NCBI GenBank assembly: GCA_045612365.1
Contig: JAZKYY010000008.1
Coordinates: 1-64,000 of the forward strand
DNA length: 64,000 nucleotides
Reading direction: 5' to 3'
Origin: RGIG9608 sp045612365
GTDB taxonomy: Bacteria > Bacteroidota > Bacteroidia > Bacteroidales > Paludibacteraceae
Shown here: in pieces, positions 36,492 to 45,920 of the stretch
How the letters are laid out: each line of letters opens with the position of its first letter
How positions within the stretch are numbered: the first letter of the stretch is position 1
Position numbers and translations under genes: made by a program
The notes under the pieces: model-generated
The model's database searches: none
What the model saw: only the letters and a program-made list of their open reading frames with translations
What the model was told of the DNA's origin: nothing

Positions 36492-36522
36492 TTTGTTTTA
36501 AGAAATACTTCCCTTACCTTTG
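36492..36522 (+). promoter_or_regulatory. consensus promoter of the GH85 gene
   Basis: TTTG (36492-36495), exactly 19 nt, then TACCTTTG (36515-36522); the start codon is 45 nt further on. One of the best matches to the Bacteroidota consensus in the window. Confidence 0.8.
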
Positions 36523-36566
36523 GAAACATTATTTTCAATTTTTTCATTTATCAAAACAATTTAATT

Positions 36567-39500
36567 ATGAAAAAGAAATTACTTTTTATTGTAGCTATTT
36601 TGCTCTGCGTCACAGCAAAAGTAAACGCTCAAGCATTAAATCACAACAACTACATTAATCGTAGTATTAATCTTGCTAGCCAGTATAGTAGTTGGAACCC
36701 AGGAACTGCACTTTCTGGCTGTGAGGAAGACGAATATTTCTTCATTTCTCGTGTAAAACCGATGAAGAGATTTACTAACTCCAACACACAGGTAAACACT
36801 TCGCTTAGTCCTAATCGTAAGGTAATGTGGTGGTGTCCAGTAGGTGGAGATGGTTGGACAAGTTTACCTCGTTATATGTTTGATTCTGAAGCATATAACA
36901 TTTGGAGTTACACTGATATTCACGGAAACTGGACTCAGGGATTTTTAAGTTGTCCTGGTGCGTTTTCTGATGTATGTCACAAAAATGGTGTAGCTAACTC
37001 TGTAGTAAGCCAACCTGCGTACGGTGCAAACTTGTCAAGCGACGGCAATGGAGCAATCTATGCTCAATTCTACAATGGTGGTGCAGACAAACTGCTAAAA
37101 CTTATGAAATACTATGGAATTGACGGATTAGGCTTCAATTCTGAGTGTAGTTTTAACGTTACCGTAAGCGGAGTAAATTTGAATAATTTACAAACTTTTT
37201 TCTCTCAAATGCATCAGAAAAAAGCTACTTATGGAATGGATGCATTGCATATCGACTGGTATGATGGTGTTCGCAACAATGGTTCAATGAGTTTTGGCTC
37301 AAACCAACTTGACGGAACAAATAACAGTTGGTTCCACTACAATGGTTACCCTGTTTGTAACGGATTCTTTTTGAACTATAACTGGGGAAGATCTCAACTA
37401 CAAAATTCACAAACTAAAGCAAACGATCTTCGTTCAAATTCTTCTTGGGACGTATATGCAGGGATGGATATGCAAGGAAGACAAGAAGCGAACTGGCTTG
37501 AATTGCAAAACTATAACATCTCTATAGGTATCTGGGGAGCACACAACTCAAGCATGCCTTACGAAAGCCGTTCGAAAAATGGTTCTTCTCCTGATTCCTG
37601 TCAAGCCGTTTACAATCGTCAAATGGAAAACGTATTTACAGGTTCTTCACGAAATCCTGTAAACACTCCTGCTTTGACCAACAGATTGGGATATCACCTT
37701 GGAACTGCTTTAGGAGGATTTTCTAAATTAGTTCCTGCTAAATCTGTCTTGTCATGGACAGTTAACGGATATTTCCCATTCATTACTTACTTCAACAACG
37801 GTAATGGAGCATTCTTCAATAATGAAGGTGAAACTACTTTCAATCACGAATGGTACAATATTGGTATTCAAGACTACATGCCAACATGGCGTTGGTGGAT
37901 TACCACATCATTCATGGGTCGTGATGCTAGTAATGTTCCTACAGGATTTTCGGCAAACATTTGTTGGGAAGATGCATGGTTTGGCGGTTCTTGCTTGAAA
38001 GTTGAAAATACTAACGCAGCAAACACTAATGTTTATTTGCATTTATTCAAGACCCAATTCCCTCTTGCAACTGGTTACGAATTCACAATTCGTTACAAAG
38101 TATTGAGCGGAAGTGCAACTCTTTGGTTGGTTGGCTCAAAAGAAGGATCTGAAGGTACCATTGTTCAACGTACATTGGGAGCAGTTTCTGCGTCCGACGA
38201 ATGGCAATATAAAACAGTTGCTACAAGTGCATGGACTGCATTCAATGGTTCAACACTAGCAATGCTTGGTTTGAGATTCCAAAATGCAACGGCTGACTTC
38301 AAAATGTTGATCGGTGAAATGTCAGTAAAAAAAGCTGGAGAAACGTATACTCCTACAACTCCAACTATTTTGAGAAACTCTTTAAAACAAGTTTCTTACA
38401 AAGGATTTGACTTCAAATTATCATGGAATTGCGGTGCTAATGTGGGAGTTGATGGCTACACTCCAACTTACAATGCAGATAGAAACATTTGGTATTTCGA
38501 ACTTTGGGGACAACAAGAAGGATTTGAACCAACTCTTGTTTCAGCAACCACTTCGTGGGCTGGATACGGTGTGAACGTTCCTTTTGATAAAAATGCTGCA
38601 TCTCAAAGAGTTCGCTACGGGGTAAGAGCCGTTTCTATTGATGGAGTAACAAAATCTGATATTGTTTGGACTTCTTATGAAGATACTAGCTCAAAGAAAA
38701 TCATTTCTAACGACATTGAAATTGACAAACCTGTAATCAAAGCAAACGAAGACTTTACAATTAAGTTCTCTGACCCTGAAAATGCAGGTGCAAAATCGTG
38801 GGTGTTGAAAAATTCTAAAAACGTTACCGTAGCTACGTTTAACAATGCAAGAGAAATAACTCATAGTTTGCCAAACGTAGATATCTACAACCTTATTATT
38901 ACGTTTAACGACAATAGTACAGCTACCTACAACGGTTACGTGGTAATTTCTGGAGAAGAAGTAGGAGCAATGCCACGCATTGACGAATACACGTTCAATA
39001 GCAGAAATGTTGATGAAGCTGAAATTGACATTAGTGAAGATCAACACACATTTGCATACCAAAGTCGTGATGCCGATGGTTCTTCTTCTAAAGCTATTAC
39101 CATTATGGACAATATGCCATTGGCTATTGAAGGTGGTTATTTCCCAAGAAACACTCCTGTATCTTTCTGTGCTTGGATAAAAATCACTAAGATTGATGAA
39201 AGTCGTGAAAATGAAAATCAATTCCTCACGCTTCGTACTCGTAATGCTTACGACTCTAATGGTGGTAGTTGGGCAGATGCTTATTACCTTGACTCTTGGA
39301 GAATTATGATTGTCAACCCTGACAATAATGTTGATTACAAACTTAAATTCCAGTTTGACCAAGGAAACATTACAGTAATGAATGATTACATTCTTCCTTT
39401 CAACGCATGGTTCCACCTAGCTGTTTGCGCCGATGCTAATCGTACATTTGATGTTTACGTCAATGGAGAAAAGAAGATAAGTCAAGCTGTAGGAAAAGGA

Positions 39501-41090
39501 AATTATGCTACAAATGGACGAAGTGACTTCCGCTTCTATGCTAGTGGTGGTTCTGTTTGTGGATGGAACGGATGGGGAGGAGCAATGGATGATGTGCAAG
39601 TTTGGCACAAAGTTCTAAGTCAATCCGAAGTTAAAGAAGCTATGAATGGTTACCCAGAAGGAGCCACTATCCCTACAGATTTGAAAGGTTATTGGGATTT
39701 TGAAAGTATTATAGGAGAAGAACCTGAAGAGGGAGAAGGTGAAGGAGAAGATGAAGGTGAGTCAGAGCCAGAAACTGTAGCTCCATTGCTAACTACTTAC
39801 TGCTCAACAATGGGCAAACCTTCAGATGGAGGTACAGATAGAGGTGTTTCAAATATTCAATTAAATGGAAACACTGTATCAATCAACGAATATTCTTCTA
39901 GTTCAAGAGATGCTTATCGTGGAACAAAAAATAATGAATCATCAGCAATTTCTTTGGCAAAAGGTTCTTCGTATTCATTAAGAGTAAATGGTTCTTTAAA
40001 CTGGACTTATATTACTTGTTTTGCTGATTGGAATGCAGATGGCGACTTCTCTGATGCAAATGAAAGAATTGGAACAAATCCTAACGGAGTACATTCTCCT
40101 TTTACATCAGGATCTGCGAATGCAAGTTATCGTGATTTCACAATCAATGTTCCTGCAGATGCTGCTTCTGCTTACATCCCATTGCGTATAAAAATGTCAT
40201 ATTGTACTAATGATGGAGAAACTGCAATGGGAACTCCTGACGCTTGTACATTAGGTTTATACAAAGAGCAAATTAACCAAGCTGTGGCTGCTGATATAGT
40301 ATTGAAAGTAACTCAAGAAGGAGACGGAACTCCTCCTGTTCAAAATACTGGATTTAATACATCTACGCTAAATACATTCCCAAATAGAGGAAATTGGTCT
40401 TACGATTACATCACTCAAAACAATCTTTTCAAGCGTCACACTTACGCTTCGAATCAAAACTTCGTAAGTACACAATGTTGGAAAACTGCGCTAGTTAGTT
40501 TTGAGCCAGAAGCAGGTCAGCCAGCTTGGAACGGAACTGACGGATTAGGAAGTGGAGAATGTCTTGATTACCCTACTGCTCCTATCTTCTTAGCAGGAAG
40601 CCCACTATTGACTGGTTCTAACCAAATCGTAACCATTCCTGAATGGGAAATAGAAGGTGCAGAAGTTTCTAATGATACTTATACAGCAACATCAGGTAGC
40701 ATCAACGCTGTATACAATACAAAAGGAACTTACAAAGCTCGCTTGACATTGAAAAATGGTTGGGGGGATTCAGAAACATTGGAAAAAACTATCGTTGTAT
40801 TTGACCCTGCTGATTTTGTTGGACTAGAGCCAATAACTGAAAATGAATCTGCAAATATGTACGCATATCCAAATCCATTTGTCAACGAAATATATGTTCA
40901 GTTCGTTAATACAGGCGAATACAACGTTGAAATTTATCGTTTGAATGGTGAAAAGATTTATGCAAATTCGTTTAAAGCAGAAAGCGGAGAAATCAAACAA
41001 TTTGCTGTAAACGGAACTGCAGGTCTTTATCTTGTTCGAATCAGCGATGCCAATGGAACAGTAAGAACAATGAAAATTGAGAAAAAATAA
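36567..41090 (+). CDS. secreted GH85 endo-beta-N-acetylglucosaminidase with T9SS sorting tail
   Basis: 1507 residues. A signal peptide (cut near residue 22) leads to a GH85-like catalytic domain of about 440 residues: VMWWCPVGGDGW, a T-D-x-H-G-N-W motif, and the catalytic Asn-x-Glu pair N191-S-E193 after YYGIDGLGF. GH85 enzymes cut the chitobiose core of N-glycans by substrate assistance. Next come beta-sandwich modules, a LamG-like domain (about 800-1046), an acidic Glu/Gly linker (about 1049-1069), a GEVED-type domain with an EF-hand-like FADWNADGDFSD loop (about 1072-1247), and a type A T9SS C-terminal domain (from about 1427: YPNPF... GLYLVRI... MKIEKK). It should be exported through the outer membrane by T9SS and held on the surface or released. 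No Sus-like genes flank it. Confidence 0.88.
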   Translation: MKKKLLFIVAILLCVTAKVNAQALNHNNYINRSINLASQYSSWNPGTALSGCEEDEYFFISRVKPMKRFTNSNTQVNTSLSPNRKVMWWCPVGGDGWTSLPRYMFDSEAYNIWSYTDIHGNWTQGFLSCPGAFSDVCHKNGVANSVVSQPAYGANLSSDGNGAIYAQFYNGGADKLLKLMKYYGIDGLGFNSECSFNVTVSGVNLNNLQTFFSQMHQKKATYGMDALHIDWYDGVRNNGSMSFGSNQLDGTNNSWFHYNGYPVCNGFFLNYNWGRSQLQNSQTKANDLRSNSSWDVYAGMDMQGRQEANWLELQNYNISIGIWGAHNSSMPYESRSKNGSSPDSCQAVYNRQMENVFTGSSRNPVNTPALTNRLGYHLGTALGGFSKLVPAKSVLSWTVNGYFPFITYFNNGNGAFFNNEGETTFNHEWYNIGIQDYMPTWRWWITTSFMGRDASNVPTGFSANICWEDAWFGGSCLKVENTNAANTNVYLHLFKTQFPLATGYEFTIRYKVLSGSATLWLVGSKEGSEGTIVQRTLGAVSASDEWQYKTVATSAWTAFNGSTLAMLGLRFQNATADFKMLIGEMSVKKAGETYTPTTPTILRNSLKQVSYKGFDFKLSWNCGANVGVDGYTPTYNADRNIWYFELWGQQEGFEPTLVSATTSWAGYGVNVPFDKNAASQRVRYGVRAVSIDGVTKSDIVWTSYEDTSSKKIISNDIEIDKPVIKANEDFTIKFSDPENAGAKSWVLKNSKNVTVATFNNAREITHSLPNVDIYNLIITFNDNSTATYNGYVVISGEEVGAMPRIDEYTFNSRNVDEAEIDISEDQHTFAYQSRDADGSSSKAITIMDNMPLAIEGGYFPRNTPVSFCAWIKITKIDESRENENQFLTLRTRNAYDSNGGSWADAYYLDSWRIMIVNPDNNVDYKLKFQFDQGNITVMNDYILPFNAWFHLAVCADANRTFDVYVNGEKKISQAVGKGNYATNGRSDFRFYASGGSVCGWNGWGGAMDDVQVWHKVLSQSEVKEAMNGYPEGATIPTDLKGYWDFESIIGEEPEEGEGEGEDEGESEPETVAPLLTTYCSTMGKPSDGGTDRGVSNIQLNGNTVSINEYSSSSRDAYRGTKNNESSAISLAKGSSYSLRVNGSLNWTYITCFADWNADGDFSDANERIGTNPNGVHSPFTSGSANASYRDFTINVPADAASAYIPLRIKMSYCTNDGETAMGTPDACTLGLYKEQINQAVAADIVLKVTQEGDGTPPVQNTGFNTSTLNTFPNRGNWSYDYITQNNLFKRHTYASNQNFVSTQCWKTALVSFEPEAGQPAWNGTDGLGSGECLDYPTAPIFLAGSPLLTGSNQIVTIPEWEIEGAEVSNDTYTATSGSINAVYNTKGTYKARLTLKNGWGDSETLEKTIVVFDPADFVGLEPITENESANMYAYPNPFVNEIYVQFVNTGEYNVEIYRLNGEKIYANSFKAESGEIKQFAVNGTAGLYLVRISDANGTVRTMKIEKK

Positions 41091-41108
41091 ACATTAACAA
41101 TGTTATCT

Positions 41109-41148
41109 AAAATAAAAGTCCAACTCTTATGAGTTGGACTTTTATTTT
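41109..41148. terminator. terminator of the GH85 gene
   Basis: An 18-bp stem (41109-41126 with 41131-41148) around a TTAT loop, ending in a T-rich run; bidirectional, facing rsmE. Confidence 0.88.
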
Positions 41149-41170
41149 TATAAAGAATAATTTATAACGA

Positions 41171-41869
41171 CTAAATATTTTGCACCAGATTTGCAATATG
41201 ACACGCAACAATGCCAGCCGTTTCTGTTCTCAAACGACTCTCTCCCAGCGAAACAGGACAAAAACCAGAATCAATAGCACTATCCACCTCGCTCTGACTA
41301 AAATCACCTTCAGGGCCTATCAATATCAGTATTGATTTTCTCTTTGGACAAATTTGCAAAAAATCATTTTTCTCTTGCTTGTAACAATGTGCAACGAAAC
41401 ACTCCTCTTCTTTTCGGTTTTCTATAACGTCATTGATTGAACGAAGTTCATTCAAAATAGGAACAGTTGCTTTAAGCGACTGCTTTGCTGCAGAAATCAG
41501 AATTTTTTCCAGACGCTCACGTTTTATCATCTTTCGTTCGGAAAATTGGCAAAGAATAGGCGTAACCTCATCAATCCCAATTTCAGTGCATTTCTCTAAA
41601 AACCACTCAAAACGCTCAATGTTTTTTGTAGGAGCAATCGCCACATGAATACGATAATCCTTTGGCGAAGTTGCATTTCTTTCTAAAATCTCAACTTCCG
41701 TACGTTTAGGATGTGGATTCAAAATTTTTAGCTTAAAAAAAGTACCTTTTCCATCAAAGGCAAAAACTTCATCTCCTGAGGTCAAACGTAGCACCTTGGC
41801 GCAGTGTGCTGATTCTTCTTCGCTCAATGTCAGAGATTCTTCTATGTTTGGAGCATAAAAAAGTTTCAT
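41171..41869 (-). CDS. rsmE: 16S rRNA (uracil-1498-N3)-methyltransferase
   Basis: 232 residues of the SPOUT family RsmE: start MKLFYAP, HCAKVLRL, ERFEWFLEKCTEIGI, LIGPEGDFS and LGESRLRTETAGI (the SAM-knot). It methylates U1498 of 16S rRNA. It is 7 nt downstream of the flippase gene, so probably co-transcribed with it. Confidence 0.95.
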   Translation of the reverse strand: MKLFYAPNIEESLTLSEEESAHCAKVLRLTSGDEVFAFDGKGTFFKLKILNPHPKRTEVEILERNATSPKDYRIHVAIAPTKNIERFEWFLEKCTEIGIDEVTPILCQFSERKMIKRERLEKILISAAKQSLKATVPILNELRSINDVIENRKEEECFVAHCYKQEKNDFLQICPKRKSILILIGPEGDFSQSEVDSAIDSGFCPVSLGESRLRTETAGIVACHIANLVQNI

Positions 41870-41876
41870 TTTATGA

Positions 41877-43382
41877 TTATTTTACTTTTCTAAATAAACT
41901 ATTTATCAAATCATTAACTTCTTTGGAAACTTTCCATTTATACACAATCCAAGTTCCCAATAATAATAAAATGCTTAAACGAACAATAGATTCTGCAAGC
42001 ATTAAAACTGTAGATTGAACAAATATAGATTCAAAGTAATATTTCCAACATGCATCCAATAAAAACAAAACTATCACCACCAACATTACTTTAAGTTGTG
42101 ATAGTGAGAAAGGATTGACCTTTACTTTTGAAAGAATCAAACTCAATGCAACTGCATAGTAAATAAAATAAGCTCCTAATGATGCTAAAGCCGCTCCATT
42201 CATTCCAAAATTCGGAATAAGCCAAATGTTAAGTAATATTGCAACAAGAGTAAGCAAAAAGGTAAACAACAACGAAAAAACATAATATTTCGAATAGTTG
42301 AGAGCCACGGTTGCGATAAAAAACGAAGAATTAAGCAACTTCGCAAAACTGAGTAAAAATACTACCCAACGTCCTGCAACATACTCGTCGCCATTAGGTA
42401 AAAGTGAGAAAATCAAATCAACATTTATCCATATAACAAAAAAGATAAATGCTCCCGCCATAAACTGATGCAACGAAACTTTTTTAACCAACTGATCGGC
42501 TGCAATAAAATTATTGTCCTTTATAGTTTGAGCAAGTTGTGGTTGCACAATTGCCCCAAGAGAACGATACGGAATCTCTATCATTGCCGCAATATACATA
42601 GCAATGGTAAAAATCCCAGTAAACTGCAACCCCATTTTTGCACTAATAAAAAAAGTATTCAAACTCGGAGCTATTGCACTACTCAATGCCGTTGCTATCA
42701 AAAAAAGTGTATAGAATAAATAATTCTTAATCAAAGGTTTAGTAAGGTATTGCAAATTTGGTTTCAGTGATATCTTTTTTAATGAAAACAAATAACACAC
42801 ATTGCAAAGTGTAGCTAAAACATAAACAATGCACAAACTCCACACCAAAGCCGAAAGAGAAAATACATCAAAAGCATACAATAAATAAGCTACCAACGTA
42901 AAAATCCGCACCAATACCTCGCGCACAAAACGAGGTACAACTATACGCATCAAAACATTAGCATTTACCTCAAAAATTTGCTGATATAGCATAAAAAATG
43001 CTATTGGAAAAACTGCATGATAATAGGTTACAAACAACGGAGATTTTTCTTCAAAAAATCCAATGATGGATTCCCTAAAAATCCAAAACAAAGAAGCGCA
43101 AAATAAAAAACCTACGAGCGGAACTATTAGCGTCCAAAAGAAAAAACCATTATCGTCATTCTTATTTTTGAAATAAGGATAAAAACGAACAATCGACGAA
43201 GATGTTCCTAATTGAGCAATGCTCATGAAAAGAATAGAAGCATCAATAAGTACGCGTACCAGACCTATTTCCTCGGTTGAAAGAAAACGTGTAAGCACAA
43301 AAAAAGTGGTAACAAATCCAATTAGCGTTCCAGCGTAATTGACAATTGTACCTTTAATACTTTGACGGATAATGATACCCAT
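41877..43382 (-). CDS. polysaccharide flippase (MOP superfamily)
   Basis: 501 residues with about 14 predicted membrane helices and the Polysacc_synt-type N-terminus (IRQSIKGTIVNYAGTLIGFVTTFFVLTRFLSTEEIGLVRVL). Such proteins flip lipid-linked glycans across the inner membrane. No glycosyltransferase cluster is adjacent, so the glycan is not identified; in this phylum similar isolated flippases are common. It lies between a degenerate LytM gene (9 nt upstream) and rsmE. Confidence 0.88.
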   Translation of the reverse strand: MGIIIRQSIKGTIVNYAGTLIGFVTTFFVLTRFLSTEEIGLVRVLIDASILFMSIAQLGTSSSIVRFYPYFKNKNDDNGFFFWTLIVPLVGFLFCASLFWIFRESIIGFFEEKSPLFVTYYHAVFPIAFFMLYQQIFEVNANVLMRIVVPRFVREVLVRIFTLVAYLLYAFDVFSLSALVWSLCIVYVLATLCNVCYLFSLKKISLKPNLQYLTKPLIKNYLFYTLFLIATALSSAIAPSLNTFFISAKMGLQFTGIFTIAMYIAAMIEIPYRSLGAIVQPQLAQTIKDNNFIAADQLVKKVSLHQFMAGAFIFFVIWINVDLIFSLLPNGDEYVAGRWVVFLLSFAKLLNSSFFIATVALNYSKYYVFSLLFTFLLTLVAILLNIWLIPNFGMNGAALASLGAYFIYYAVALSLILSKVKVNPFSLSQLKVMLVVIVLFLLDACWKYYFESIFVQSTVLMLAESIVRLSILLLLGTWIVYKWKVSKEVNDLINSLFRKVK

Positions 43383-43391
43383 AAGTGCGCA

Positions 43392-44246
43392 TTAAAAAAT
43401 GATATACTCAGTAGGATTTAAGGGTTTCCCATTTTGCCAAAGTTCAAAATGGATATAAGGTTTAGTGCTTTTTTCTGCGGGTGAATTTACAATTGCAATC
43501 ACTTCACCCGTTTTAACCTCATCGCCAAGTTTTTTGAGTAATTCTGAATTGTACTTATAAATAGAAATAAATTCATTTTCGTGTAAAATGCCTATTACAT
43601 ACTCTGCATTAACTGTATATTCAGTAAATATTACAACCCCCTCATAAATAGAGACAACGTTTTCTCCATTATAATACTCAATGTCGCACCCGATGTGGTT
43701 TTTCGACAAATCGAAATCCTTAATGACTTTTCCACGTATTGGCTTCAAGAAAAACGGATTCACACTCTGACGACGAGTTTCGATAGAAGAAAGATTGAAC
43801 CGCTCTGTTTCTTCATACTCTTCACAAAACTCTTGCTCTCTTTTCGATTTAACAGCGGAATCCAAAGCAACATTATTCACCACATTTTGCACCGTAAACA
43901 CAGAATCCATAGAAACTTCTCCCGAAAGAATCGTTCTTAAAATATCCAACTGTTTTCGCTGCATTGTTACGATATTTGCCAATGAGTCCAATCTAATAGT
44001 TTCTTGCACCAATTCCGAGCGAACAATCATATCCGAATATCCTGGAGAAAAACGCTTAAAAGGAGTGTAATTGTAGAGCAAAGAAAACAACACAAACAAC
44101 AAAACAAAAACTGACACCAAAATGATATAAAAACCTCCTTTTGAAATTCTAAAAAAGAATGCTTCTTCAAGTGTAAATTCATTAAGAATAGACACCCGAT
44201 ATTTACGAAATCGTTTAGAAATGGATTTTTTGAGTATTTTTTTCAT
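43392..44246 (-). CDS. degenerate M23/LytM protein, membrane-anchored
   Basis: 284 residues: basic N-terminal cytoplasmic tail, one TM segment (about 38-59), a coiled-coil-like stretch and a LytM domain. Zinc ligands H184, D188 and H266 remain, but both catalytic His are replaced: Y232 where active enzymes have the His of YAHLS, and Y264 in the HxH motif (YIH). It is probably not a peptidase. It lies 17 nt downstream of an ftsE-type ATPase gene, the same partnership as EnvC with FtsEX, so a role as activator of cell-wall amidases at division is inferred. FtsX is not encoded nearby. Confidence 0.85.
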   Translation of the reverse strand: MKKILKKSISKRFRKYRVSILNEFTLEEAFFFRISKGGFYIILVSVFVLLFVLFSLLYNYTPFKRFSPGYSDMIVRSELVQETIRLDSLANIVTMQRKQLDILRTILSGEVSMDSVFTVQNVVNNVALDSAVKSKREQEFCEEYEETERFNLSSIETRRQSVNPFFLKPIRGKVIKDFDLSKNHIGCDIEYYNGENVVSIYEGVVIFTEYTVNAEYVIGILHENEFISIYKYNSELLKKLGDEVKTGEVIAIVNSPAEKSTKPYIHFELWQNGKPLNPTEYIIF

Positions 44247-44263
44247 TTTGTTCTATATCGTTT

Positions 44264-44935
44264 TTAGTGTGTGGTCAAAACTCCATTTTCACAATAAATT
44301 GTTTTTGCAGGAAAAGACTGCGTAAGAGCAATATTGTGCGTTGCCATTATCACACTTGTTCCCGAACGACTAATGACATGAAACAATTCTGTAAGTTCGT
44401 TTGCAGTTTCAGGATCAAGATTCCCTGTTGGCTCGTCTGCAATAATAAGCTCCGGCGAGTTCAACAAAGCACGCGCAATAACAATACGTTGTTGTTCTCC
44501 TCCAGAAAGCTGATGTGGCATCTTGTAACCTTTCTTTTCCATTCCCACGGTTTGAAGAACAAACGCAACTTGCTCTTCTATTTTTCTCTTATCTTTCCAA
44601 CCAGTTGCTTTCAATACAAACTTCAAATTTTCATCAACCGTTCTATCCATCAACAATTGAAAATCTTGAAAAATAATACCCATTTTTCTGCGAAGAAAAG
44701 GAATTTGCTTGCGCTTTAATTTTTTCAAATCGTAGTCAAAAATTTGTGCATTACCATTCTTGATAGGAATTTCGGCATAAAACGATTTTAATAGCGAACT
44801 TTTTCCACTGCCTACCTTTCCTAACAAGTAAACAAATTCGCCTTTGTTTAGTTCAAAATCAACATCTTTTAGCACTATTGCCTCTTGCTGAAAAACATCA
44901 ACGTGTTCGTATTTTATAAGCAATTTTTCTTCCAT
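44264..44935 (-). CDS. ftsE: FtsE-type ABC ATPase
   Basis: 223 residues, an ATPase domain alone: Walker A GKVGSGKS (39-46), Q-loop FQDFQLL, signature LSGGEQQR, Walker B LIIADEP and the H-loop ATHN. High similarity in layout to FtsE (LLDRTV-like MDRTVDENL motif). FtsE with membrane partner FtsX controls septal wall hydrolases. The partner FtsX is absent here; the next gene is a membrane-anchored degenerate LytM protein. The start is the ATG at 44935; an upstream TTG is less likely. Confidence 0.9.
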   Translation of the reverse strand: MEEKLLIKYEHVDVFQQEAIVLKDVDFELNKGEFVYLLGKVGSGKSSLLKSFYAEIPIKNGNAQIFDYDLKKLKRKQIPFLRRKMGIIFQDFQLLMDRTVDENLKFVLKATGWKDKRKIEEQVAFVLQTVGMEKKGYKMPHQLSGGEQQRIVIARALLNSPELIIADEPTGNLDPETANELTELFHVISRSGTSVIMATHNIALTQSFPAKTIYCENGVLTTH

Positions 44936-44947
44936 CTCAAACAAAAA

Positions 44948-45775
44948 CTATTTTTTCACAATTTTCATTTTCAAAACCACCACATCTTCTTTTGGCCGAT
45001 TGGCAGAATTTGTTTCTACTTTTGCTATCTCATCAAGGACATTAAATCCATCTACTAATTCGCCAAACACAGTATATTGTGCATCAAGATGAGGTGTTCC
45101 TCCAAAAGTTTTATAGTAGCGTCGTTGCTCATCCGAGTACTTAAAAGGATTTTTTTCTGCAACCATTTTTTGTGCTTTCAAATAAGTTTCACGTCGCAAT
45201 GTTTCTGCTTCTTCTATTTTTCCCTCCTGTTTAAGAACTTTCAAAGAATCTTCACTCTCCAGCATCACAGACTTAAAAATTTGTTGCTGAAGCACCTGAT
45301 CTACATTTTGCTCAAACACATCCAACTCACCATCTGTAAAGCACTTTCCTTGAACAATATAGAATTGACAACCAGAAGATTTTTTATCTGGATTAACAAA
45401 ATCACCTTTGCGAGCAGCTGCCAATGCCCCTCGTTTATGAAACAAAAATGGAAATTTTATTTCGGCATCCAAAGTATAATCAGTTCCTCCCGCACCTAAA
45501 TGCTTATCAGGAGCAGCATTACGCGATTCAGAATCTCCGCATTGAACCATAAAGTCTTTTATCACGCGATGAAAAAGTAATCCTTCATAAAAATTCTCCG
45601 CCACCAACTTTACAAAGTTATCTCTATGCAAAGGAGTTTCATTATACAAACGCACTTTCATGGTTCCATAATTTGTTTCTATTTTTACAAAAATAGATTT
45701 TTCTTTTTCTTCCTTTGCCGAAACAGGAATTGCCATCATCAACATCAAAATTATTATTCCAAAATTCTTTTTCAT
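44948..45775 (-). CDS. periplasmic cyclophilin-type peptidyl-prolyl isomerase
   Basis: 275 residues; signal peptide (MKKNFGIIILMLMMAIPVSA), then a cyclophilin domain: NYGTMKVRLYNETPLHRDNFV, GLLFHRVIKDFMVQCGD, GCQFYIVQG. An insertion of about 75 charged residues (QNVDQVLQQ... to YYKTFGGTP) splits the domain before TVFGELVDGFNVLDEIAKVETN; this insertion is common in Bacteroidota members. It helps fold exported proteins. A longer frame upstream lacks a convincing start. Leftward TATCTTTG at 45814-45807. Confidence 0.93.
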   Translation of the reverse strand: MKKNFGIIILMLMMAIPVSAKEEKEKSIFVKIETNYGTMKVRLYNETPLHRDNFVKLVAENFYEGLLFHRVIKDFMVQCGDSESRNAAPDKHLGAGGTDYTLDAEIKFPFLFHKRGALAAARKGDFVNPDKKSSGCQFYIVQGKCFTDGELDVFEQNVDQVLQQQIFKSVMLESEDSLKVLKQEGKIEEAETLRRETYLKAQKMVAEKNPFKYSDEQRRYYKTFGGTPHLDAQYTVFGELVDGFNVLDEIAKVETNSANRPKEDVVVLKMKIVKK

Positions 45776-45890
45776 TACTTTTCCTACAAAAAAAATAACT
45801 ACAGGGCAAAGATAAAAAAAAGTGCGTTTTAAGAACGAACAACACGCAGAAAACTTACACAAATCTAAACGTTCAAGAGACTATTTTAGT

Positions 45891-45898
45891 TATATTTG
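45891..45898 (+). promoter_or_regulatory. -7 box for the amidase-like/GT2 pair
   Basis: TATATTTG at 45891-45898, 23 nt before the ATG; no clear -33 box. Confidence 0.4.
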
Positions 45899-45920
45899 CA
45901 TTTAGTTTTTGAGGAAAGTG

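Noticed and set aside
38691..39416. 241-residue open frame on the minus strand
   Set aside because: Antisense to the GH85 gene, no family features.
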